Assembly (NCBI GenBank): GCA_003427395.1 | Contig: BFEA01000434.1 | Location: forward strand, 1,123,444 to 1,153,945 | DNA from: Chara braunii | Taxonomy: Eukaryota > Streptophyta > Charophyceae > Charales > Characeae | Length of the DNA stretch: 30,502 nt | Direction of reading: 5' to 3' | Shown here: one piece after another, positions 21,501 through 30,370 of the stretch | Layout of the letters: each line of letters opens with the position of its first letter | Position numbering within the stretch: the stretch's first letter is position 1 | Program-made: the position numbers and the translations under genes | Notes under the pieces: model-generated | The model's input: only the letters and a program-made list of their open reading frames with translations | Told to the model about the DNA's origin: nothing | Database searches by the model: none

Positions 21501-22578
21501 TGAGCCTCGTGACCTCTACAATCCTACCCTTCTTACCGAAGCACGCCGTCGAAGTGTTTTTTAGGCACACTGCCGAATTGTTTTTGTAAAAATAACTACT
21601 AGTGGTAAACAACCGGACTACTGCCCCCTATTAGAATAAATGGGGTTGTGAGTGAGTTGTGTTGAAAAAAAAAAAAAACTTCAGTAACTGAACTTTATTC
21701 TTTTAAATCCCGCAAGTACAAAGCATACAAAACATAAGTTAAAAAAAACAAAAACATATCAAAAATAATGTAAGAACATATTATTATTGATAATATACAT
21801 GATCCTTGACAATCCAATTTCTATAGCACACATATTTGTTGCCCGTGATATTCAGTATTCAAATATTCCACCATGTTCATTCGTCGTGTCATATAACTGA
21901 GTCATGCCAACCATCCTAGTCCAAACCTCACTAGTCATGCACAATGCATGATGGTTTTTTTTTTTGTGAACGAATAATGAGACATTGACATGTATAATAT
22001 GCAAAGCGCAGAACTTAATATCTATTCACTTATATTTTTTGTTAATATCTATTACTCTTCATGTGTGCATTCTCTCTATTTGGTAATTATATCAAACCAT
22101 TTTCATTAATCTTATCCCTTTTGCTACTCTCTGATGCTATAACTAATATTTATTATGTCCGCGAATAGTCAATCAAACGTATAGATTTGTATCACATTAT
22201 GATTCACATATCTTGACATTAAGAATTCATCCCATATAACAATTACCCCTTCCTACCCCTTCCTATCCCACATACATCTTCTCACTCCACATTGGTGTTA
22301 CTAAATATTGTGTTTTAATCTAAATCAAAATATTAAATTCGCCCTTTTTTATTTTCTTTAATTGTTGGTATAGGATTATGACATTTAAGAATATATTCCA
22401 ACATGCACTGGACAACTGGATGTTGGAGGACATGCAGTAAATCATTAGGAAGGTTTTGCTTGAGATTCTCCTCAAAACGATTTCAAACATTCAATAACTT
22501 ATAAAAAAAAACGAAGCTAATGTTTTTTTATGAATCTCAAAGGTGTGTTGGGAAATTGTCCATTGAGCCCACCTTTTC
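21501..22578. other. AT-rich gene-free stretch
   Basis: Only homopolymer runs and very short frames. CCCCTTCCTACCCCTTCCTA near 22247 is a small direct repeat. Nothing else was recognised. Confidence 0.55.
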
Positions 22579-23345
22579 TTAAACCACCAGTACCTCTGAG
22601 TCTGTTTTTGCCGACCTTGAATTTCATTGCGCTCCGAGTTTGTCAAGCCTGGGTACCACTCCGTTTTCTTTCTCGTACTCTCACGGAAGGAACAAAAAAA
22701 AAAAAAAAAAAAAAAAAGTTGCGGCTGTGAACTCATAAAAAAAGAAAAGAAAAAAAAAACGAAACAAAGTTTTGGCCGTGATTGCAGTTGTATACATTCT
22801 TGGAAGTGGTAGTGTGAGTGAGCCCTCAGTGAGGGCATCTCAGTCCCGTGGTCAGGTTGTCAGATTCGAAAAAGAGAACAGAAGAGGAAAAAAACGAACA
22901 CACGGATCCGGTCGTGAAAATGGTTGGATATATTCCCCTTAGCACCAGTGTGATGATTGTTACAATCCTCTAACAAAACACAGCTTGAACAGATCACGAA
23001 CGACTTGAGCAATTCACGAATTCCCCCCCGCCTCATTGGCAGGCGACTTATAAGAAACACACGAGCAAGAAAAAGAAAAAAAACAGTAACATCCCGAACG
23101 TGACCGCCTTACCGGTGAGGTGCATTCTGTGGAGGAAGACTTTGAGCACGGTCTCCAAGACTACCCTGCCCGACATCATTGCATTAAAGATAGTATTTTC
23201 TTTTTTTCCTTTTATTTTCACTCGCGGACAATATAAAATCTGATTTATGGGATAGGCCCGACATTGTGTCCCACCCCCGAAAAATTCGGGCACTGACCAA
23301 GAAATAGTAATTTTCCAACACTGGCGAAGGTACTGGTGGTTTAAG
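22579..23345. mobile_element. TTAA-bounded element with 17-bp terminal inverted repeats (767 bp)
   Basis: The left end TTAAACCACCAGTACCT (22579-22595) is perfectly mirrored at 23329-23345. Both begin with TTAA, the target site duplicated by piggyBac-type transposons, so a non-autonomous piggyBac-like element is a reasonable inference, although the rest of the end is not one I know. The interior has clearly higher GC than the surrounding AT-rich DNA, supporting insertion. It contains an A23 run (about 22694-22716) and A-rich patches. On its minus strand a short open stretch near 23105-23180 ends at a GTAAGG that could be a splice donor, so captured host exon sequence is conceivable. Confidence 0.68.
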
Positions 23346-24592
23346 AACCTTTTGTGACTATAAATAAACAAGTAACTTTGCAATAGGGTCCATAACTTTC
23401 TGATTTATTTTCTCACTGCTTGGGCTATAGAAGATCACCAACCTGAAAATAAAGTTGTACTATACGAGAAGGCAATCAAAGCAAGACTATTTGCACAATG
23501 ATGGTAGATTTGCTAGTTAAAACAATCATTCCTTCCTATACGATACTTACACTTTTAAGCTCTCATCTTTTTTAGAAAGTTCTTGGATACTTCATTTATA
23601 AACACACAACCTATTTTTTATGAATTAAACTATCAACTTAGGACTGCCTAATTGCCCTTCAAAGTCCTTCTCAATGATTTTGCTTTCTCTTGTTAACTTA
23701 TTCAAACTAGAAGTTTTTTCTCAAAATTTTATACACGAAGACTAACAAATTTATACTTGTTATGGATAAATAATACGGTACACTCTTACTTTTTAAGAAC
23801 AAAATTTTCATATTAAATAATTAAAATAAGGTGTGAACTTTTCGTAATGCCGAACGCATTTTGCTCATCCGCCATTTCACTTTCCCCAAAAGGTTATCAT
23901 AACGAAGCATCGACTCCAGCAACATGAAACTTTCATTGTCATCAATTAAAAAAATATACGGTTGTAACATAATTAAGTGTTTGTTCATTTTTTTGGTGGT
24001 TAATTTGATTGTGGCACTTCAAAATAAAAATAAAAACAATTGACTATATGAGACTCATTCATATATTTATAATTTATTTATTATGTCATTTTGATTACAA
24101 ATCCATAAACACATCAACCTTTGACCTTTTAGAGGTTTCTCATTGTATTTTTTTAACATCTTATGATTAATAAATGATGAGTAAAACCATATTCTTACTT
24201 ATCTGTGTCATCGACTTTATTTCGCCTTAGCTTAGAATGGGGCAACTTCTCATTATGAACCTTTCATTTAACGTTTCTTCAGTCTGTTGGATCCTTAACT
24301 TAGTCATGCAGAAAATCATTGCCAAGTTGTGGGACATAGTGTTATCATCATCTTTTATGTTGATTGTTCATTAATGGCAACTCAACACTCCTGACAATAA
24401 TTTATATATATGTACATTTATGCATATGTATAATATATGTATATACATATAGCCTTTTCTCCCTCTTTGCCTACGATTTACCAAGCAACTCTGTTTTACC
24501 TTATATATGTATATCCATATATACATAATAGTATGATAATACATATGTATTATATATGTACTTTATTTTAATTGTTATCATTCAAATTTCTT
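23346..24592. other. AT-rich gene-free stretch with AT palindromes
   Basis: No recognisable gene. Runs of alternating TATATATG/CATATATA at about 24402-24455 and 24500-24562 are partly self-complementary and could form cruciforms. Confidence 0.55.
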
Positions 24593-24736
24593 TTAAACCA
24601 CCAGTGGTTCCTAAAGTAGTGCCCATACACAAGCCACAATTTTAGGAAACCTACGGCCCACTTTGGGATCGCCCAAATTCATCTGACTAAAAACCTTTAC
24701 TCTCTGCTTTTTCTGCGGTCGATAGCTGGTGGTTAA
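24593..24736. mobile_element. Short TTAA-ended inverted-repeat element (144 bp)
   Basis: TTAAACCACCAG at 24593 faces CTGGTGGTTAA ending at 24736, the same outer motif as the element at 22579-23345. Alternatively the CAGTGGTTCCTAAAG start is reminiscent of hAT termini. Inner CCTAAAGTAGTGCCC and GGCCCACTTTGGG are also partly complementary. GC is above the surroundings. Family assignment is uncertain. Confidence 0.5.
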
Positions 24737-25170
24737 GCATTTCAAAGCTACATTCCTACTAGCGCCGGCCACGAAATTTCTATGATTCATACCCGAGACC
24801 CACTACCAACTTATTAAGATTTCAAACAAAAGACTGACAAAATTTTTATTGCACTTTGTAGAGTTTCAAACTCTAGCTCTGTCACTTATAAAACTATGGC
24901 TAAGGCAACTGACAAACCTGTGACACTCTTTAAAGCTTTTCTTCTTTTCTATCCCCCCCCCAAATAATTACTCTATTGTTTATGCCTTGAGAATCATCAT
25001 TGAAAACATTTACTTAGTTAGTCGATGATATCAGTCAGTGGCCCATAATCATTCTCTTATTTTAGAAGATTGAGACTATGTTGAGCTGATAACAATCATG
25101 ATAAGAATTATTGAAAAAATCTAGAAGACTCTAAAAACATCAAGACTTACAAGAAATACGATGCCTACCA
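24737..25170. other. AT-rich gene-free stretch
   Basis: No frame, RNA or repeat recognised. Confidence 0.5.
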
Positions 25171-25329
25171 AAGAGCTGAGCTTAGTTGGTACACCCATGA
25201 ACTGTAAAAATGCTGAACAGAGTTATAATTTAAAAGGAACTAGATAAAAGAAAATTCTTGAATTACCTGGGGCAAGCCACTTCCACAATGACATCTCAAG
25301 GCCCTCACTTCGTAAAAAAAATAAAAGAG
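25171..25329 (+). mobile_element. tRNA-derived SINE, copy 3
   Basis: The head GAGCTTAGTTGGTACACCCA is followed by GGAACTAG, GAAAATTCTTGAATTACCTG, then ATGACATCTCAAGGCCCTC and an A-rich tail. It shares the body landmarks with the minus-strand copy at 4494-4658 and the 3' core with 7017-7210. The B box is degraded. Confidence 0.75.
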
Positions 25330-25797
25330 GATGTTTAAACGCAGAGGCACGATAGTGTCACCCCTTAATTTTTTTTTCTTAAAATGCTTAAACGCGGAGG
25401 CACAACACTGTAGACACATGGTTTGCCAATTTTATCGACACATACTTGCCATGGGAAAATTAAAATGTTTCTGAAAAACATTCGAAAAAGAGGGGACCTA
25501 ATTGGAGAAAAGTGAAAAAAACAATATTTAATATTTATCCCCAACAAGACCATAATGGAATTAAAAACCAAAACAAAACAGATTTACAGTTCTCTAAGGG
25601 TGCAACCCCGTTTTCGAACTTTTTCCAGACTCTCTTTTTTCAGCTGGCGTTCTTGACAACACAGACAATGGATCTGTGCCTTTGTTCCCACAAACTTGAA
25701 AAGAAAAAAAAAGTCCTACCCTTACCATGCAGCTACTAACCCTACGATGCACTCGACTTATTATCATCACTGCCTAGCCGACATCTGCAACATGGCG
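25330..25797. other. Gene-free stretch, transition out of the AT-rich domain
   Basis: AAACGC(A/G)GAGGCAC(G/A)A occurs twice (about 25337 and 25392) as a small direct repeat. GC rises towards 25.75 kb. It may include the 3' UTR of the minus-strand gene that follows. Confidence 0.5.
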
Positions 25798-26350
25798 TTA
25801 ATCTAACATCGCATTAGGTGACATTTGCTCTAGGACTTTCCGGACTGCACCTGAACCAAATCTCTGATAGATGCAGCCAGAAACAGTTCTAATATGAAAA
25901 ATAATGCCCTCCACATCACTGAATAGCTTGAACTACCACTGCCTGTCACAACTGCCATGGCTACCATGCCGTCTGCCCCCTTTCAGTTTAGGGTTTGTTG
26001 GATCAACTGGAACGACGACCCAATGACCACAGGCCTTTCTTCCATGAAGTTCCATCTCAAAGCGTTGGCCAAAGCGTTGGCCTGAATATCCAGGAGGTAG
26101 CATTGGCTGACAAAAATGAAATGGCATAAATATATAACTTAGTACTTAACTTACAGCGCAAGAATCCTCGCTGCACAGCCCAAGATGAGTCCTCAGGTCG
26201 TCCAGAGTGCAGCAAACCAATTCGGAAGAGAGTAAAGCGATCATCACGAACTCATGCGCCACCCACAAATCTGAAGCTGCCCGTATTACTGTACCCACAA
26301 GGTAGATCTTCACTGTTGACAGGTCTTTAACAACTGGTCTCGCGTTACCG
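25798..26350 (-). CDS. Cryptic two- or three-exon gene fragment, unknown function
   Basis: A minus-strand reading frame is open across two exons joined by a very short, well-formed intron. Exon a (26350-26155, about 65 codons, including SDLWVAHEFVMIALLSSEL) ends GCGCT|GTAAGT. The 48-nt intron (26154-26107) has TACTAAG and a T-rich TTTTTGTCAG acceptor. Exon b resumes in phase with PMLPPGYSGQRF and HGRKACGHWVVVPVD. Within exon b a 12-bp duplication repeats GQRF. The frame then meets TAG (25933-25935), but the same frame continues open (IYQRFGSGAVRKVLEQM) to TAA at 25798-25800. Alternatively a 46-nt GT-AG intron (25964-25919) avoids the TAG and gives a frame ending at 25830-25832. The 5' side probably begins at a CACACAG acceptor, since an in-frame TGA lies at 26359-26361. 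I recognise no family. It is either a live gene whose last junction I cannot fix, or a pseudogene with a nonsense codon. Confidence 0.45.
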
Positions 26351-26400
26351 CTGTGTGGTCACTTAACCCGTTGACGGAACTTTGTATCACCGGCATTTGC

Positions 26401-27110
26401 AGAATATACAGATACAGCTCCTCATGCACTGCACAGCTTCGACCATCCCTTGCTCATGTTCTTAGCGTGCTGCAATACTACCGCATGTAACCCGTTGACC
26501 AGTCTGCCGTCAATGGGACAAGTACCGCATATCGCTCATGCTGACATACTGCTGCAGCCTGCAGGCACAACTCCTCATTCACTGCACATTCCTCCTTTCT
26601 TCATTGACGCCATCTAGCCACCGTGCACAGTACGAGTGAGTAAGGCTCAGGAGTAACCGCCGGTTCAGTCGAACAGCCGGTCCCCTTGTTCAGTTGAACA
26701 GCCGGTCCCCTTTCGATCCATAAGTTCCACATAGTACCGCGGTACCATATAGTACCACAGAGTACCACACAGTAACGCATAGTACCGCATACCAGCATGG
26801 TACCGCATAGTACCGTGGTACGACATAGTACCTCAAAGGACTGCATACTGCTCATTCTGGCGTAGGGGTGCAGATACAACTCCTCATGCCCTGCACAGTA
26901 TCACAGCTTGAATCCTTTTTTCATTGACGTGCCTTTCTCTTGTCCACACCTTGCACACTGTGAGTGACTGGACTGCCAATCCTTAAGTACGGCTCATTTC
27001 GACATACTGCTGTAGAGGCAACTAACTGCTCAATCTGCTGCCAAGAACTGTACAGTTTAAAGTTTAAACCCTTTCATTAGCCATGCCTCTCTCTTGTCCT
27101 CTCTCATCTT
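26401..27110. repeat. Diverged direct repeats around a GTACC minisatellite
   Basis: CAGATACAACTCCTCATGCA-like blocks followed by CTGCACAG recur near 26409, 26565 and 26870, and TTCATTGACG(T/C)C near 26600 and 26922. This indicates old duplications of about 150-300 bp. Two perfect or nearly perfect 25-bp units (GTTCAGT(C/T)GAACAGCCGGTC...) lie at 26663-26687 and 26688-26712. Confidence 0.65.
26728..26833. repeat. Short-unit minisatellite CATAGTACCRC
   Basis: About ten degenerate 9-12-bp units of the form CA(T/C)AGTACC(G/A)C, including the palindrome GGTACC three times. Confidence 0.85.
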
Positions 27111-27353
27111 GGACGCGTTACAAATGACCGATCTTTCCGCCGTCGCTAAGGAAGGATCACATTACCAATCGCTTTGGCCTTATATGAGTGCCAACTTCAG
27201 TCCAATGAGAGAATTCACTGCACCCAGAAGCAATGGTGTGATGCATCAGACCGCTGTTTCATCGATCAAACAGTCCCGTGGCATCATGGCTGCTGATAAT
27301 GGCGACCGCCGACCTGGGGTTTCATTCCATCCATAATTAATAATTATTAATTA

Positions 27354-27466
27354 CCGTCTTCCCCCCGACTAGAATGTACAGTTGTTATCGCTGCATCTAG
27401 ACTGGAAGTTGCCCCAAATACAGGCAAAATGACCGTACGGTGTACGTTCTATTCGGGGGAAGACGC
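27354..27466. mobile_element. TA foldback MITE, copy 6 (113 bp)
   Basis: Flanked by TA (27352-27353 and 27467-27468). The left CCGTCTTCCCCCCGACTAGA is mirrored by TTCTATTCGGGGGAAGACG(C). The inner arm includes AAATGACCGTACGGTGTACG. It is inserted in a TAATAATTATTAATTA run. Sharp ends suggest a comparatively young copy. Confidence 0.85.
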
Positions 27467-27492
27467 TAGTTCATCAAAGGCTAATCCATTCC

Positions 27493-27547
27493 CCCCAAGC
27501 AATGGAATTATGATAGCAGCCCCCAAGCAATGGAGTTATGATAGCAG
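27493..27547. repeat. 28-bp tandem duplication
   Basis: CCCCAAGCAATGGA(A/G)TTATG followed by ATAGCAG occurs twice with period 28. One base differs between the copies. Confidence 0.9.
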
Positions 27548-27585
27548 GAAGCAAATGGTAGCTCCAGCCATTTGCCCCAAGGGGA

Positions 27586-28028
27586 ATTACCGCTGTATCT
27601 AGACTAAAAGTTGGCCCAAGTACAGGCATAATGACCGTATGTTCCAACTCTGCATAGCCAGCAACAATGCTTTTATGCCAATTACTGACTGATCAGTCAG
27701 TCAATCGACACACTACAATGGGTTGAGGCCCGAATTTCAATCAAACTAAAAGTTGGCCCAAGTACAGGCATAATGACCGTATGTTCCAACTCTGCATAGC
27801 CAGCAACAATGCTTTTATGCCAATTACTGACTGATCAGTCAGTCAATCGACACACTACAATGGGTTGAGGCCCGAATTTCAATCAAACTAAAAGTTGGCC
27901 CAAGTACAGGCATAATGACCGTATGTTCCAACTCTGCATAGCCAGCAACAATGCTTTTATGCCAATTACTGACTGATCAGTCAGTCAATCGACACACTAC
28001 AATGGGTTGAGGCCCGAATTTCAATCAA
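27586..28028. repeat. 3 x 142-bp perfect tandem repeat derived from part of a TA MITE
   Basis: Units occupy 27603-27744, 27745-27886 and 27887-28028 and are identical at every position I compared. Each starts ACTAAAAGTTGGCCCAAGTA and GGCATAATGACCGTATGTTC, which is the inner right half of the TA MITE (compare CTAGACTGGAAGTTGCCCCA at about 27399). Just upstream (27586-27602) ACCGCTGTATCTAG supplies more of the same MITE once only. The rest of each unit is non-MITE sequence including an 18-bp perfect palindrome ACTGACTGATCAGTCAGT. The identity means the amplification is very recent, or partly an assembly effect. Confidence 0.9.
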
Positions 28029-28452
28029 TCAGTCTATAAAACACATGATTGAGGATAAGTAGTGAAAACATTTTGCAGGCTTGATATGACTCACCGATGT
28101 GATATGGGTTCATGATGGAACCTTTGGTAAACCCATCAAAAGCACATAGCGACTGATCGACAGGATGAAGACACAGCTCAGTATACTACAACACTTAGAG
28201 CAATTATGGCGCACCTGGGTGCACCTGACCGCACGTCCAGAGCTTAGTAGAGAAAGTCGTTGTGCGAGTAGGCCCTCGGTCCAGTCTCCCTCCTCCTTCC
28301 AGCTTGACCCCCAAGCGATAGCTTGAAGAACACCAATCACTTAATTGGAGTTAACCCTTTTACGCTTGGCGGTTCGAACTCACTGGTTCGGATGAGAGTG
28401 AAGACCCGCCACACGGTAAGAAGGATGCCTCCTGCTTGCTGCTGGATCGCTA
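28029..28452. other. Gene-free stretch
   Basis: A minus-strand frame at 28110-28340 is open for 76 codons without family resemblance. No other feature seen. Confidence 0.45.
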
Positions 28453-28558
28453 CCGTCTTCCCCCCAACATAACGTACGGATCACTAATACTCTATCTACA
28501 ATGAAAATTGCACCGAATTCAGCTATAATTATCGTATGTTCTGTTCGGGGGAAGGTGG
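28453..28558. mobile_element. TA foldback MITE, copy 7 (106 bp)
   Basis: TA at 28451-28452 and 28559-28560. The left CCGTCTTCCCCCCAACATAA is mirrored by TTCTGTTCGGGGGAAGGTGG. The inner arm CAGCTATAATTATCGTATG matches the inverse of GGTCATTATAGCTGT in copy 1. No coding capacity. Confidence 0.85.
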
Positions 28559-28634
28559 TAGCTTGAAGTCACACCTTGCACCTTATGCTTCGTTGCTTAT
28601 TGAGGTGGCGCGCAGCTAGCACCCACTAGCTCAC

Positions 28635-29465
28635 TCAGTTCAGTTCTCCTTCCAAGTCCTGCAACGCACGACAGTAGTCAATTCCTCCTTCAGTGCCTGT
28701 TGAGGTACCCACCACCCTATGTAACTGTCGGTAAGGCGACCTGGGGTCAAATCCTGCTTCTGCGACCAGTTGAGCAAAAATAAGGCCGACTTACCTGAGG
28801 GCCGCGGCTGGTCAGTTCCATGATGACCAGTGCCTCTGACTCTTGCAAAGGAAAAAAAAAGAGGTATGGCCACCACCCACCCACCCACCCACCCACCCAC
28901 CCACCCAGTCCAGATCCCCTTCAGGCTCAACCTGCAAGCAATAACAGCCGTCGATCGGTCTTTCCAACTCACCACTGGATGGCTCGCTTCCTGACCGTGG
29001 CGATTCCAAAGGTGCATTGTTGCCAGTGCTTGTCGAAGTAGTAGCAGCTCAGTTGCTGCTTCCAGCTCATCGGGCCTGGCTAGCTTGCCCCCTCCCCATA
29101 CGCTCCAGCTTGTGACCGTGGCGATTCCAAAGAGAACAATACGTCATCGATCGCCGCACGATAACTCCGCCTCCGATGGTCCAGAATCATTCTCTTTGAA
29201 AGAACGATTTTTGTGAACCGGTCATGACGGTTCTGCGCCTTCATAATGACATGCCGATACGGTGCTCCTCCTCCTCCTCCTCCATTGTAGTCGTCCCAGG
29301 GCATTCGTAGAATATGGTACAGGGTGCCTGGAGCCACCATTTGTCTGAAGCTATCTGGATCACCAGGCCTCGCATATATGCTTTGCCGCAACGCAGATGC
29401 AACCACCTGGTCCTCCTCCGAAGGCTCTCCCCTTCCTGCTGGATCAGCGGACCTCGTTGAAGATC
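28635..29465 (-). CDS. Class-3 / sn-1 diacylglycerol-lipase-like protein, C-terminal exons (partial gene)
   Basis: Proposed last exons of a minus-strand lipase gene whose catalytic part lies beyond the right edge. Exon 1 (29465-29117) follows a strong TTTGGTTTTCAG acceptor. It contains VAPGTLYHILRMP, an acidic/Gly6 loop (DDYNGGGGGG), then RFTKIVLSKRMILDHRRRSY and RAAIDDVLF. This matches the PPG.(I/L)(Y/H)HI ... F..I(V/I)(L/I)S..MI.DH pattern C-terminal to the alpha/beta-hydrolase core in plant class-3 lipases and animal DAG lipases (family knowledge, not a search result). Exon 2 (29075-28973; DELEAATELLLLRQALATM) joins in phase after a 41-nt GT-AG intron. Exon 3 (28931-28905; VEPEGDLDW) follows another 41-nt intron with GTGAGT donor and TTGCTTGCAG acceptor. 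The last exon may be 28658-28635 (DLEGELN then stop), or an alternative frame ending at 28640. No GxSxG motif is in the window. The lipase assignment is moderate and the exact junctions of the last exons are inferred. Confidence 0.55.
28705..28862 (+). mobile_element. tRNA-derived SINE, copy 4 (5'-eroded), in an intron
   Basis: A B-box-like GGGTCAAATCCTG is followed by GACTTACCTGAGGGC, GGCTGGTCAGTTCCATGATGA and CCTCTGACTC, then AAGGAAAAAAAAA. These are the family's 3' landmarks. It lies antisense inside the proposed intron between lipase exons 3 and 4. Confidence 0.65.
28876..28907 (-). repeat. (CCCA)8 microsatellite; GGGT repeat on the gene strand
   Basis: Eight perfect CCCA units on the plus strand, so the minus-strand transcript would read (UGGG)8. 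This overlaps the proposed 5' splice site TGG|GTGGGT of lipase exon 3 and has the canonical form of a G-quadruplex. Confidence 0.95.
28992..29132. repeat. Duplicated 20-mer TGACCGTGGCGATTCCAAAG
   Basis: Identical copies at 28992-29011 and 29113-29132, 121 bp apart. The first lies inside proposed exon 2, the second at the end of exon 1 next to the donor. This suggests a local exon-end duplication. Confidence 0.85.
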
Positions 29466-29469
29466 CTGA

Positions 29470-29950
29470 AAACCAAAGGTGAATATATTGACAGAGTCAG
29501 AAGTCAGTGCACATGCTGTGTGCACAAAATCCTCTTCCAAAATCCTCTGAAAGGGCGAGCCCTTCCTGCCGAGTGCACTGGCTTTAAACCACCAGTACAC
29601 CCGACCCTAAATGTACGAGCCTAAATTTTGAATTCTGCCGAGCCTGAAAGCCATGGGCACCAGCTCTTGGAAAATTGGGGTGGTCCCGGTACCGGCCTCT
29701 GTGCTGGACCTGCTGTCAGGCGATGGAATGAAAAGGAGGCCGCTGTTTTCACTACTTGACACCCAGCCAAACACCCACAGGAGAGAGCGCCCGCATGTAG
29801 CACATATCGGGTGCCAGATGCAGGTACCTCATCATGAATAGGTGCCTGTTCGCAAAACGAGCGGGCAGTGGTATATAATTTTTCCTTACAGCTGAAAACA
29901 AAATAAAGCAGATCTTTCCCAAAAATAAAATTTAATAAATAGATAAAGCA
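29470..29950. other. Probable upstream intron/exon region of the lipase-like gene
   Basis: Minus-strand frames near 29590-29840 are open, and a poly-T plus TTTTCAG acceptor-like site (about 29890-29905) precedes them, but I cannot assign exons. TTAAACCACCAGTAC, the end motif of the TTAA element, occurs at 29584-29598 without a visible partner. Confidence 0.35.
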
Positions 29951-30370
29951 GAGGACCTCTAGCTCAGTTGGTAAGGGACACATTGTCAAGTGGCATTCAG
30001 GAGGTCTTGGGTTCAATCCCCATTGGCCTCATGTACCTTCCTGGGCATGCTTGGCCCCGCCACCTAGAGATAGCACGTTGGTCCCCCCAATTGGCATTAA
30101 AAAGCAGTCTCTGCTGATGTTCATAGGGGGAGGAATAATCGGGGACGCACAGCGACTGGCCACTCAGATGATGCTCGGTCCCTCTGCCACCGGCTGTCCC
30201 CTGGCCGGTGTCCCCCGATGGGGGTTCCCTGAAGGCAATCAAGGCCACCCTGGGCTGAAAAGGCCACCGGATCTCAGATTAGACACAATATTGAATTTAC
30301 CTGGGCTGGTTAGTCCGATGATAATACCTCAAGGCCATCGCCCTTTTTTTTGAAAAAAAAAAAAAAAAAG
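29951..30370 (+). mobile_element. tRNA-derived SINE, copy 5 (long form, about 420 bp)
   Basis: The tRNA-like head has TCTAGCTCAGTTGGTAAGGG (A box) and GGGTTCAATCCCC (B box, about 30010), with a CCTC that pairs with the starting GAGG. Acceptor and D stems are imperfect, so this is not a functional tRNA. A body of about 220 bp not seen in the shorter copies follows, then GAATTTACCTGGGCTGGTTA, ATACCTCAAGGCCATCGCCC and a T/A-rich tail (30343-30369). Confidence 0.72.

Noticed and set aside
27125-27336. 70-codon ORF starting MTDLSAVAKEG on the plus strand
   Set aside because: Plausible codon make-up and ends just before a MITE, but there is no family resemblance and no splice or promoter signal; too weak to call.
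27603-28028. CRISPR-like array
   Set aside because: The 142-bp units are contiguous and identical throughout, with no spacers, in a eukaryotic context.
28110-28340. Terminal exon of the lipase-like gene
   Set aside because: A frame ending AYSHNDFLY before a stop is possible, but the acceptor is weak and a nearer 3' end at 28635-28642 fits better.
29951-30029. tRNA gene
   Set aside because: A and B boxes are present but acceptor and D stems do not pair properly, and a SINE body with A-rich tail follows.
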